Shown: positions 48,574 through 62,890 of the stretch, one piece after another | How positions within the stretch are numbered: the first letter of the stretch is position 1 | Layout: the number at the start of each line of letters is the position of its first letter | From: Chlorokybus atmophyticus | Taxonomy: Eukaryota; Streptophyta; Chlorokybophyceae; Chlorokybales; Chlorokybaceae | Length of the DNA stretch: 64,000 nucleotides | Reading direction: 5' to 3' | NCBI GenBank assembly: GCA_009103225.1 | Contig: RHPI01003729.1 | Location: 52,939-116,938 of the forward strand | Notes under the pieces: model-generated | What the model saw: the letters and a program-made list of their open reading frames with translations, nothing else | Told to the model about the DNA's origin: nothing | Databases searched by the model: none | Program-made: the position numbers and the translations under genes

Positions 48574-49239
48574 GGCGCGGCGGCGGCGGTATATGGCAAG
48601 CAACAGCATGTGTATGTAAGTTGTCACACTGTGAGCATTGGTGTGTATGTTGCTGTTGATGGAGCTGGTGTGATTGACTTGTGCTTGCAGGAGCGGCGGC
48701 GGCTTAATATAAGGCCTTGGATTTGGGTGGTAGTAGTAGTAGTAGTAGCAGCATAGCAGTAGCCGCTCACAATAGATCATGTTAAAGCATAGTGCCAATA
48801 TGACTTGCAACACATGTAATGTATTATTTTAAGATTTCATCATTATTGACGACACTCACGTGAGGTATCTAATCATGAGTGAACGGTTTCCAACAGGTAC
48901 TCTTAAAAGTACCCTTCAGTAACGGCAGGTACCATGAGGTACCTGTCAGTTACAATCAGTTAGTGTACAGTCGCCGATACCTAACTATTAGATACCGGTT
49001 TGTTACTTATCAGTTAGGTTAACTCCCTTTTGCATGACTGATGGGTGTCCCTATAGGTACCTGTCAGTTAGAGTTAGTCCCTTTCTGCAGACGGTCGTCG
49101 ACTGATGGTAACGGCCATTATGCTCAGGCCCCTGTATCGAGCTTGCCGGCAGACTGAAAAACGATAGCCTGACTAAGTACTCTCAGACCCACGACCGTCC
49201 TATATACTTGGTCGGCTGTCAGGGGTAACATTTTGCGAC

Positions 49240-49440
49240 GCTGTGCAGGTGCTTCCTTTGCTGCTTGCCGCTACCCCTTCCCTCTACTCCCACCCTTCCC
49301 CCCGTCTCTAGCTAGTGCACGTAGCTATAGCTTGGTGGGGCCGCCACCTAGTTGTCTTGCCCTTGCTTGTGCTGTGTTATTAAGCTTGGATGTGTTGTGT
49401 GCTTGCTGCCTTGACTAATTTGGCCCCGATCCATCTGTTG
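49240..49440 (+). repeat. Interspersed repeat, copy 1, right half
   Basis: About 200 bases similar to 50230-50440, with shared blocks CTTCCCTCTACTCCCACCC, TCTCTAGCTAGTGCAC and GGATGTGTTGTGTGCTTGCT. Separated from its left half by the TIR element. Confidence 0.8.
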
Positions 49441-49903
49441 TGTACTAAACTTCTTCCCAGAATGATTGTTGACGCTTGGCATGTATCTTCCGGTGATCTG
49501 CTCCCATCGTCCGTAGCCGCTCTTTAAGCAAGCCTCAAGAGCGACCTTACGCTTTTGCGTGGGGCAACTTGATTACTTGTAATTGCTTGCTGTTGCTAGA
49601 TGATCTTATTAGTTCGTGTATTGTTGATTGCCAAGGGCGGGGGCCAGCATCAGTGCACGTAGTGAGCATTAGTGCACGGGATGAACAATAAGCAGGACGA
49701 GCAAGTGTTGGGTGGCAGCAGTCACAAGCCTTCACTGCACTGTTTGCAGAAATTGTGAGTGCCACGAGTCACTCCACGGTGGAGCACGCACAAGAGTGAA
49801 GGATGCACACACGCTCAGCAAGCAGCACACGACTTTAATAACAGGTAAGTAAGGGTAAGTAATGGGCAAATAAGTGTGAGGAGCAGATTCACTGCCCGCA
49901 TAC

Positions 49904-50440
49904 ATGTTGTGTCGGTGCACACTGTTGATGTCCATGGCTAACTACTTGCACATTATGCAAATGACTGTGCATTGCTATCTACTTGCACACTATGTGAATA
50001 ACTGTGCATTGCTACACCACTGCTTGTACACTGTGTGCATGCCACGCTGTGCACTTGGTTACTATTTCGAAGTGCGCTCTACAGAGACACCCGTTGTGAG
50101 TGCGTGTCGCGCAGGGTATAAGGGCGCAAACAGCCGCTCAAACCCAAGAGGGCATTAGAAGTCGCACAAGTCTTGGTCGTTGTGAGTGGCGGCGCTGGCT
50201 TGCTGGCTAACTTCTCCCTCCTCCGCGATGCTGTGCAAGTGCTTCCTTTCCTGCTTACCGCTACCCCTTCCCTCTACTCCCACCCCTCCCCCAGTCTCTA
50301 GCTAGTGCACTTAGCTATAGCTTAGAGGGGCCCCCCACCACGTTGTCTTGCCCTTGCCCATAATGTGTTATCAAGCTTGGATGTGTTGTGTGCTTGCTGC
50401 CTTGACTAATTGGCCCCAATCCGTCCGTTGTGTACTATGC
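49904..50440 (+). repeat. Interspersed repeat, copy 2, uninterrupted
   Basis: Contiguous form of the repeat whose first copy is split at 47697/49240. No coding frame is seen, so it may be a non-autonomous or decayed element. Confidence 0.8.
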
Positions 50441-51389
50441 ATCCTTCAGCTCTGTGCACAAGTCTGCTTTGCCTTGCCACCTTGAACATGCTTGCCACTC
50501 CCCTGCCGCTTCTCACCCCGCCCCTCCGCTCATCCAAAGCACATAGCTACAGCACGTAGCTAGGCTTGGCGCTTGCCCGTGCAATTGCTGGTGCCTTGGC
50601 TTGCGCTTTGCGTGCATGTACTGCTGATGTTTGGAAAGCGTATGCATTTGCCCACATTTGCCCCGCGGCATTTATCTCACTGTGGCGCTTCTGTGTAGGT
50701 GAGGAGCGGTGTTGTGCTCGTTGCCTGCCCCCTCTGCTGCCAGTGCTGTAGGCCCCAGCACATCCTTGCCGCTTACTTGCTAATTGTGCACTGTATGCTT
50801 GCCTTGCGCTAACACATCTACTGAGCCGCCCCTACCCCTACCCACGCCCAGCTGCACTGCCCCTCCACACAACGTTGGTTCGCCTTGGTAATGGATAGTG
50901 ACTGGTTGTTATGCTGGTGGTTTGCCGTGTGGTCAACTGATCAGTTGTGCATATGCATGGATGAAGGAACACCTGCACATGTGTTTGTGGTCAGTCCATG
51001 CAGCCGCAGCAGCCTGCCCAACGCGCATGGCATTGCAACCACAAAGTCATGGTGCTCGTTGCAATACACACAAGTACTTGTAGGTATGCACATATAGGGT
51101 CGACTTTGACGCTATGATATAGAAAAGTGTTTGCCATAGCTGCTACATGCATTTGAAGGTATGAAGGTTCAAACACGAACACACAATGCAGCACGCGCTG
51201 TTGTAAATGTCCACACATCAAAGCTGGCAACAAGGATGACATATGCTTAGCAACACGCAAAACGATACTCGTGTATTCGTGTAGTGCAAATCGTGTTCCA
51301 ACAAACAACCACCAAGCAACAACCAACGTGAGATTGTACCATGTACATTTGTGAATGACAGTCTGTAGCTCCGTAGTCGGTGCCTGCCT
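50441..51389. other. Intergenic, no gene seen
   Basis: Pyrimidine-rich and CT/TG-rich sequence with short frames lacking domains. The last 100 bases are the 3' flank of the BTB gene. Confidence 0.4.
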
Positions 51390-52704
51390 TCAGAGCGAAT
51401 AAGAATCATTCAGAACAATCTGGTCCTCACGCAGCATGCGCTTGACCAAGTAGGCCACCAACTTCCCTTCGGCATGCTCTTTGATCTTGTTTCGCACATG
51501 CTTATGTATCCTAAGAATTCTAAGAATCTCCCAGCGTGCTTCGAGGGTGTTTTCGTCAGTGATCTTTTCAAACTCACGCTGGCTGCATCTATGCCTGGCC
51601 TTGTCATGCTGCATGTCCAGATCATCCAATCTTTCTTCCATCAACAACTCGAGCTTTGCAAGCACACCCATGGCAGTCTCAGCAGGTTTCTGCTTGGCAC
51701 CTGCCACGCAAGTCCACACAGCCACTCTTACAGGAAGGTGGCTGACAAGGGCCAGCATGATGCTAGCAACTAACGCCTCAGCGCAGCTATGGTCAGTTCC
51801 AATACGGTCTCTGTCCCTAGCTTGCACGCCGACGGGTCTTGCAGAAACGTCAGGGACTTGTTGTTGACATCAGTAGGGATAGCTGCAATCATGCGCTGCA
51901 TGCGAGATGGAGCTGCTTGGAGAGTGTCACCGCCGGCACGGATGGCATGCCTTGCGACAAGAACTTCTCACACGCGCGGCGGATATCCTTCATGTGGTGT
52001 TGGCTTGCCAACTCGAGAAGCTGCGCCACACTTTCCTGCGTCACAGCAAGGAGTACTGAATGCGATGCCACGCACACAGGTATTATCTTGTTGTTGTAAT
52101 GTGGTGCTTTGCACATTGCAGGTGACGGCCACGCCATGCAGCAAAAGATAGAACCTCTCCGACTAAGTGACCCAAACCTTTTGGTCACAAGCCCCCAAAA
52201 CAGTCAACATACCTTTTTCACGTTGCCTGAAGCAAGGTGCTCGCCACACTGCTGCTTGAGGTCTCCCATGTTGTACTTGTCCGCCAGCTCCAGCAGCCAG
52301 GAGATAGTCTCCTATATCAACACTATGTGTTTGGCACACAACGCACCTTGGTAAGGACAGTTGAATCTGCAGCCAGCAGCATGCGCAGCACGATCTCCCA
52401 TTTCTCAGGGCTGTCACCCTGCAGTGGCAGCTCTGTTCGCACAGCTCCCTCGTCGCACTGAAGGCACTGCCGCAGCTGCGTGCTGTGAAATGCGAGCAGG
52501 AACTTGCTGGTCTTGAGTGAGGACCCATCCTGAAAAGTTGTGAGAGGGTTGTTTGAGTAATGTGGGATGGCGCATGCAATGTGACGATGGCGTGGTAAGG
52601 TGTGCGACTCACCTCCAGCTTTGACGTGACGTCGCAGAGCGTAGGATTACCCATGCACCTCTCCATGTTGTGATGGATGCGCTGACCAATGCACACTTGC
52701 GCCA
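51390..52704 (-). CDS. BTB-domain protein (partial model, one frame break)
   Basis: Exons in transcript order: 52704-52613 (earlier exons not found), 52529-52347, 52311-52213, 52035-51775, 51700-51390. Seen: LCDVTSKLEDGSSLKTSKFL and LLAFHSTQL, the start of a BTB/POZ fold. ETISWLLELADKYNMGDLKQ and ESVAQLLELASQHHMKDIRR are two similar helical units with conserved LLELA. The C-terminal part is charged and helical (MEERLDDLDMQHDKARHRCS, then ITDENTLEARWEILRILRIH). BTB proteins often serve as cullin-3 substrate adaptors. The 52035-51775 exon changes frame by one base between about 51950 and 51920: the upstream frame stops at TGA near 51889, while the downstream frame (PSRMQRMIAAIPTDVNNKSL) joins the last exon in phase. 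Sequence error or pseudogene. Confidence 0.6.
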
Positions 52705-54000
52705 CTACACCCGCACCAGTATCAGCTTGATAAGAGGGTTGCGCCAACACACACCAATCGATGTGTATGCATGCGCTAAACGAAACTGCAAGCCTCAGTC
52801 CAGGCAGACCTCAGCTCCGCAAATGGCTTGACAGGAACTGAAGCCTCAATACTCAATCAGCTGGAAAGCAAGCATGCACGACCACAGTAGCGCTCACATA
52901 ACAAGCAACGCAACATATACATGTAATGGAGTGAGAGGACTGTTGCATGCATGGTAAGCCCTGATAAACATAGAGACAAAGCAGGTAGCTGCATGCTGAA
53001 AACGTACACCACGGTTCTACAGGGTGCAGCAGGTGGCAAAAAAACAAAGTTTTGTCGCATGCGCACGTAGTACGCACTTGTGCTTGCAGTGAGACTTGTG
53101 TGGGTTGCGCACGACTTCTGAGCAGGTGTCTTAACTTGACCTTTGGGACGCGAGAGATGCATGCAAGCTTGCCGACTGTAAAGCTGCAGGCATCCAGCCC
53201 CATCACGCCTTAAGCAGGGCGCCTGACAGGCTTGAAAACACCTTGGTGACGATCCTTCTCAACTCTGTCGCTGCAGACATGCTTTCTCCGGAGAAAAGAA
53301 GCTTTCAACGCCAAGGTCCAAAAGGCAGGGAAAGAAGGACAGGATGAATCGAAGCCGTTAGCTGTGCGGTCAAGCCATCCGGCAGCTCAAAACATACACC
53401 ATGAGAGTCTAGTCACAGAGGCACAGCTAACGGCTTCGAAAGACACACAACAACCAGCCGAAAGCCTCACAAACTGGTTGATCGATCGGAACAACCAGCA
53501 CCTCCTTTGGAAGTCAAGTTTATGACCACATAAGCATGCATTCGCTTGGCAGGCCCCACGCAACCCGAAGTATAGCAACAGTGCAACAGCCAGTCGCCCA
53601 GCAATCGTCAATACAAATCACTGTGTAATTTCTGCCTTAAGACTCCGCCAATGAGCAGCCGGCAGCGCGAACTCACATGCCATGCATCGCTTTACCCCTT
53701 GATGCAGCCCTCCCAAGCAGATGTCAGCGCATACAGCAGCCTTCCCCCTGTTCACTCCACCTTGCGTAAAGCCTGCAGACACAACACCCATACACAGACT
53801 CCTACACACTTTGACACATATGCAGTTTTCTTTTGCATCTTTTGTACACACACAGGCGGGTGCGCGTGCGTGGCAAGGAACTGACAAAATAACGACGTAC
53901 AGCTGTGATTAAGCTCAAGCAGCCAACACAATGGTAGAGCACGGTTTGCAAATAAGCATATATTACGTGCCTAAGTACAGTCTCTTTAACAGTTCTACTA
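52705..54000. other. Region between the BTB and LysA genes
   Basis: May hold 5' exons of the BTB gene. One candidate frame (about 52835-52770 minus, with VKPFAELRSAWTEACSF) has a weak donor and does not join in phase. The rest shows no supported gene. Confidence 0.35.
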
Positions 54001-56975
<2,975 letters not shown>

Positions 56976-57169
56976 GACGCCTATGCCACCGTCACTGCCG
57001 CCGCCGCCACTTGCTTGCTGCTCTGACGAAGAGATATCACAATCATTGCTCGATATCGTCACGTTTTGCCTGCAGATGGCAACTCCTGTTTCAGCGCCTA
57101 CCTTTGATATACTAAACGGTGGCAGCAGCGGCGGCGGCGGCGGTGACGGCGTTGTTGTTTTCGTCCGCG
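56976..57169. promoter_or_regulatory. Compact bidirectional promoter region (lysA / DOHH)
   Basis: Only 194 bases separate the two chosen ATGs of divergent housekeeping genes. It contains a GGC run at about 57127-57145 and no clear TATA box. Confidence 0.5.
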
Positions 57170-59067
57170 ATGGAGTCGGCGGGGTCAGGGTTTAGTGGGC
57201 GGGGTGACCGTGACGAGGGAATTGAGGAGCTGGCGAGGAGGCTGACGGATCGGCGACTGCCGCTGCCGCAGCGCTTCCGCGTGCTTTTTTCTTTGAGAAA
57301 CGTCAAGAACAGCCCTGTCGCGCAGGAGGCACTGTTGAAAGGTGAGCTTAGCTGTGTTTTTATGGCCTTATCATATTGCATTATAGTAAGCACTGTGCAA
57401 CATTGACTGACATCACTACATTGTGTGCAGTAATTGAAACATGGTCAATGTAGCATGTTCATACGTACTAGTATTCGAGATGCACGATTAGTACGTACAT
57501 CTTTGCAAGCGGCATTGACAACTACAGCATTTGCAGTTGCTGAAAAACTCAGCTCCTTGCACAGTCAGCAACATCTCCACAAGCTGCCTTCCTGTTGCTG
57601 CTTAGCTGTTGCAGTATTGCAAATCCGGTACTGGCTCTTGATTGATTGGCGCTGAAGGTAAAAGCAGGTTGTTGTTACACGCAGATTATAGATACATACA
57701 GATGGCAGAGACGTTGATTTTGTTAACACTCATGCACCAACTATCAGCGCCACGACTTCAGTTGTAGGCTTTACCTGCATAACATACACCCGCGCGTGGT
57801 ATATACACATGGTTGTGGTTTAGCTGTGTTCAGTACTTGACTGCAAAACATATGTACATATGCTTGCGCACAGCGCCTGCTATGGATTTGGCTGAGTTTG
57901 TCTCATGCCTGTTTGGTCGCAGCTCTGAACGACCCTTCAGCACTGTTTCGCCACGAGGTGGCCTTCTGTCTCGGTCAGATGCAAGGTGCCGAGGCCGTGC
58001 CGGCGCTGGTCGCTGTGCTTCAAGACCATACAGAGAACTCCATGGTCCGCCACGAGGTAAGGTGTTGTGAAACATTTGATGCATGCTGGCGATAGTGCGT
58101 GGACATTCGTAAGCACACCAAGCATTGGTGCAGTTGTAAAGACTAGTATTCATGTGCACGTACACTTGACCAGGTCAGGTGTATATATACGCGAGCACAT
58201 GCAGTTGGATACACAAATGCGTGTGTGTATATGCGTACTTCTGTATGTACATGTGGTGTTTGTATGATGAGTGTGAATAAGTATACGGACAGTAGTCGTG
58301 TTTGTGCGAGCACGTGCATAGGTGCACCTGCATGCGCGCATGTGTTTCATACTGTCTGTGTAGACCTGATGTGCCATGTTTATCTGTGCACGCATCAAGC
58401 CCCATGCGCAGGCACGCTCACGCAAACACGCGCATGCCTGCAGTTGCACAAATGCATGTGCTCACACACACGCACGGTCATGCACCCTCGTAGGCACGTA
58501 TTCATGTGCGCACGTGTGCTGCCTTCGTGGTGCATCAGCACATATCTGCCTGTTTAGAGTTAGCTGTACATTATGTACATCTAGATTGCATGCACGCTTG
58601 CTTACATTGGCCACATATGGTAAAGTGGTCTTTGTACTCAAGGCCGGAGAGGCCCTGGGTGCAATAGGCACGCCGCAGTGCATCGGGCCTTTGAAGGAGG
58701 GCGCATGCGATGCGCTTGCAGAGGTCGCCGAGACCTGCCAGCTGGCGCTGCGGAGGATACAGCACGCGCGCATTGAAGAGGGAGCAACAGCATCATCCAC
58801 TTCAACTACACAGCTGTCCCCGTATCTCTCTGTCGACCCCGCACCCGCCGCTGCCGTTGCACTTGACGCATCCGTCTCCCAACTGAGGTGAACTTCATAT
58901 GTTTACCCATCCCACAACAAAACCAACATGAGCGCTAGGGCTGGGACGCTGTGTTGTATACGTGTTGGTGATTATGACACATGCACCCAAACATACACCT
59001 AATGCGCACACATGCATACTCAAACCTGCATACTTGCGTGCACTCATGCATGTGCATATACACGCAC

Positions 59068-59099
<32 letters not shown>

Positions 59100-59843
59100 G
59101 CACACGCACACGCACACGCACACACATGTGTGTAGAGCGTTGCTGCTGGATGATGGTGGGGACCTGTTTGAGCGCTATGCTGCGATGTTTGCACTACGCA
59201 ACCGCGGCGGAGAGGACGCTGCTTCAGCTATCGCCGCAGCCTTCGGCTGCAAGAGCGCGCTGCTTAGACATGAGGTAAGCTGGGCTCAACTCACTTGCAA
59301 CATTGGTACGTGAGAGTGATTGCTCAAGGTCCACATGGCAGGTTGCGTACGTGTTGGGACAGCTGCAGCACCCTTGCGTAGTGCCCACACTAGCGCGGGT
59401 GCTGAGCGACCAAGAAGAGCACCCGATGGTCCGGCATGAAGCGGCTGAAGCATTGGGCTCCATAGCAGGTGAGTGAGACTATCCCCTCACTTGCTGGCAA
59501 CTCATCTGCATAGGTGTATGTGTACAAGTATGGCGGCATCTTGTGGGTAGATGCATGTATCTGTGAACATGGATGCAGCTGTTGATATAGCACCTATGCA
59601 GATGCTAGCTGCATAGCACTTCTGCAGCAGTTCCAACGTGACCCGGAGCCTATTGTCTCTGAGAGCTGTGATGTTGCGCTGGACATTCTACAACACGAGA
59701 TGTCTGGCGGGTTCGAGGTACGTTGGCATAGAAGTGCTTTTATTTTTAATTTCAACACGCATGTGTATGCGCGTTGGTAAAGATGTGTTTCTTTGCAGTA
59801 TGCGGACTTGGGCAGTGCAAGTGAAGCTGTCGCTGTTTGTTAG
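57170..59843 (+). CDS. DOHH: Deoxyhypusine hydroxylase (HEAT-repeat di-iron enzyme), 7 exons, 325 aa
   Basis: Hydroxylates deoxyhypusine on translation factor eIF5A to give hypusine. Exons: 57170-57341, 57923-58056, 58643-58887, 59136-59274, 59342-59468, 59602-59717, 59799-59843; 978 nt, in phase. Eight HEAT-like repeats form two symmetric halves. The four His-Glu iron-ligand pairs are all present: [62 protein letters not shown] in the central linker and [10 protein letters not shown] match the family. The human protein is about 302 residues, so this is full length with a slightly longer linker. An upstream in-frame Met at 57119 would add an Ala-rich stretch. Confidence 0.95.
59061..59127. 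repeat. (CACACG)n-type microsatellite
   Basis: An alternating CA/CG simple repeat in the intron just upstream of DOHH exon 4. It ends 9 bases before the acceptor. Confidence 0.9.
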
Positions 59844-61698
59844 ACATAATGACTCCAGTTAGTCCAGGTGACCTTGGTTAGATTGATTGACGATGTTCAT
59901 CAGATAAGGGAGATGCAGATTTGACATATGCTTGCCTAGAGCAGTGAGCACTTTTGAATATATGCACTTAATATTGAGGGTTAGATCGATGCTCTCGGAT
60001 TGTTGAGAACAGAAGTGTTGGGTATCTGGTTGTTTAGGTCATTTTTCAGTTCAGCTGATGCCGAGATATCATATTGAAGGAGTGAGATACAACAACTGGC
60101 ATGCCGTGTATGTGCGTGCACAGACTATGGCCCATAGTCTGACACGCTGGCGGGGCAGTTGCAAGCTGCATGTGGTGGAAGTTCACGCTGTCCAATGAGC
60201 CGCACATTGCAGCCACCGCCCTGTTCTCGTCGCAACTGCCCTCCAGCACTATGAAGTCATACGCAGCAGCGTGCGTCACGTCCTTTGCCGTTTTGTAAGC
60301 TAGTGCTGTCCAGCAGCGGTTGAACTGTTCAACGGCAGACATCTTGTGGCTGCATAGTATGTAGTTATTATGGTGGTTGATTTGCGGTATACCATGACTT
60401 ACACCATTGCTATGTACGATGTAGCTGATCTGCAAGGTCAAGAGCGGCTCTAAACAAAGCAACAGTAATACACATTCACACGCATGCAATTTGTAATGAT
60501 CTCAACATGATGCCACTAGCGTGTATACCTAGTAGTTTACCTTGTAGAATGAAGTAGAAACAATTGTTACAAGGCTTGCACGCACTTGAAATCTACAACA
60601 AAACAACCATATTGCTACATTACAAGAGCAAGGCTACTAGCGGCGGCAAGGCGAAGGGCTCATACTGGTTTAAATGTTTTAAGCAGCGCGTCAGCCATAA
60701 ATCATTCGTACAATTGAAACACTTTTAAAAGTGTTGGCCTATGCAGCATGATATCATGCTAACACTTATGTAACACACATACATGTGTAAGCGATGTGCA
60801 CATCATGAGACCGTGTATTACGCCACTAAATGAATATATATATACACCGTACGTATACAATTATATTATACTCTACAATGCATAACACATTCTTATCCAT
60901 TTACTACTAATTTAAGATTAAAAACAAGTATAGGTCTTATCGACGATAACTGCAAAAATGTTTATAATTATGTACGTACGTCGTAACGATACACATGCAA
61001 CATGCAGAAAAGCAAGTTGGCTAGCTTTTCAATACTGTTTCAAGATAACAAATTGATTTAGTTGTTCACCTGAGATTGTTGTTAGATCATGACGTATCAT
61101 GTGTATGGATATGCGGCAAATGAATGAATTTAGTTCTTGTTCATCACAATTATTAACTCGTTGAGTTGCAGTCCTCTTTGATAGCGGACCGTGTGCTATC
61201 CCCAACGGGTTGCCAATGAATGAAGTGTGTGCATCATCTGAAGCGTTGAGTTCTGGGCCTATGACACCACCACTTGTCCAAATGTGGGAGCCTCCGATGA
61301 GTGTGATTTGTCGTCTTGTCCTTCGCGCAGCGCCACCGGGTCTGCCACGTCGGCCGGCGCTTCGCTTAGTGTCACTCAGTGTCACTCAGAGTCGTCACTG
61401 TCGCAGCTTGCCAACCTGGATAACAAGCACACAAGGCGACATGCAGTAGGGTGAGAAGCATGGCCACGTACACATGCGCGCCGCCGTGCATGGCGGTGGC
61501 GCTGCCGGTGTGGCACTGCATGCCGGGTGCGGGCCACCCGCCATGCCTACCGACGTGGCCACCCCTGCCTTGGACTCCACGTGGCCTTTTACTCCCAGTA
61601 CAAGAAGCGAGTGTCTCAGGCATAGATTGACAATCGCAAGCTGAATATTTGCTTCTTTGCGTTGCCGTGCTGCTGAGTGCATTTCTAGCAAGTGAGCA
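59844..61698. other. Intergenic; one possible short coding stretch
   Basis: Minus-strand 60341-60140 has a high-complexity open stretch (MSAVEQFNRCWTALAYKTAK, then DVTHAAAYDFIVLEGSCDEN) that does not look like chance sequence but matches nothing I recognise. 60500-61020 is AT-rich. 61200-61650 is the upstream region of the next ELIP, without a clear TATA box. Confidence 0.35.
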
Positions 61699-62890
61699 AT
61701 GGCTTCCACCTCCATGGCTGTCCATTCTGGCCCTGCCGCCCAGCTGGCGCGACCCACACTCTCCAGGCGCACCAACTGTGAGTGTGCATGTGCATGCCTC
61801 ACAGCACAGCGTATTGACCGATCATACCCTCGTCCATCTCATGTCAGCTGTCGCTGCTCTCTCTGCAACATACTAACTGTGTATCCTAACAAACACGTCA
61901 TTAGCAACTGCATTTCATCAGGCTTGACCCCCTGTCTGTGCAGCTGTGAGGAGTCGTGTGCCTGTGGTCTCTCCCGCCTTCCGCCGCAGCGTGCGATGCG
62001 AGGCCAACCCCATCGATAAGGCCCAGAGCGCCGCCAAGAGCGCCGCTAACGACGCCCAGAGCAAGGCCAAGGCTGCCGCCAACGACCCCAAGGCCGCTGC
62101 CAACGACTTCAGGAGCACCGCCATGGATGCCGCCAGCAAAGCCAAGAGCACCGCCATGGACGCCAAGGACAAGTTCACAGACATGGTCGACAGCACAACC
62201 TCGCAGCAGCGCCCAGAGGTCTCCAGCGCTGAGCGTGTGCGCAAGATGGGCGAGAATACCCCTGCCATGGTAACAGAGTTGATCCATTAGTTGACTATCT
62301 GATTGTCCAGCGCATGCATGCAACGAGCACTGATGATGGTACTTCTGATAGATTCCCAAGCCTGGAAAGTCTCAGTCCACCGATCTCCTCACCTATGAGG
62401 GTTTGCTTGAGCGCATCAACGGCCGCGCAGCCATGCTTGGTTTCCTCGCTGCCCTCGCAGGAGAGGCCATCACAGGCCAGAGCATTGCCAGCCAACTCAC
62501 ACTCTTCCGCTTCTCCAAGTGAGTGGCGCTACTGATTCTAGCTTCTGCATTAGTGCATGCAACAAGTAATCTGTGTGTGACTGTCTGCGTGTGTGCATAT
62601 GTGCGCGCGTGCATGTCTGCATATATGCATGCGCGTGCATCAAGAGTATCGGTAATAAAAGAATCATACCCCCTGTCAGGTTCACTTTCTTCCTCCTCGC
62701 TGCTTCCGTCATCGTCAGCTCCATCGTTCCTCCCTCCAAGGGTGTGGGCGATGCCGAGTTCCAGAACCAGCCCTTCTGGCGTCCCGGCCGCGAGATCATC
62801 AACGGCCGCACCGCCATGCTCGGATTCGTGGCTATGCTGGCGACGGAGGCTATTACCGGCCAGACCACACTTGGATTCTGGCTGTCTTAG
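61699..62890 (+). CDS. Early light-induced protein with extended LEA-like segment, 4 exons, 260 aa
   Basis: Thylakoid photoprotective protein of the LHC superfamily. Exons 61699-61777, 61944-62269, 62352-62518, 62680-62890; 783 nt, in phase. Exons 1, 3 and 4 have exactly the lengths (79, 167, 211) of the ELIP at 34969, so the genes are paralogues. Exon 2 is 326 rather than 233 nt; the extra 31 codons extend an Ala/Lys/Asp LEA-like helix (KAQSAAKSAANDAQSKAKAA, then AMDAASKAKSTAMDAKDK). Transit region MASTSMAVHSGPAAQLARP to RRTN, then FRRSVRCEA. Helix 1 ERINGRAAMLGFLAALAGEA and helix 3 EIINGRTAMLGFVAMLATEA carry E-x-x-N-G-R. It ends LGFWLS. Confidence 0.93.

Larger units (their letters stand above)
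47698..49239. mobile_element. Probable non-autonomous TIR element (about 1.54 kb) inserted in the repeat
   Basis: The two halves of the interspersed repeat are contiguous at 49904-50440 (CGATGCTGTGCAAG) but split here by 1.54 kb. The insert begins GTCGCAAATTTACACGG and ends CCCCTGTTACATTTTGCGAC-like sequence, i.e. imperfect inverted termini GTCGCAAA...TTTGCGAC, and the flanks GCT / GCT could be a 3-bp target duplication. The inside has TGACGG-rich palindromic segments, GCG and GTA tracts and no transposase. An internal TTTTTGCGAC near 47992 suggests nested copies. The family is not identified. Confidence 0.65.

Noticed and set aside
58895-59194. Cys/Ala and Val-rich frames in a CA/CG microsatellite
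   Set aside because: Simple repeat in a DOHH intron.
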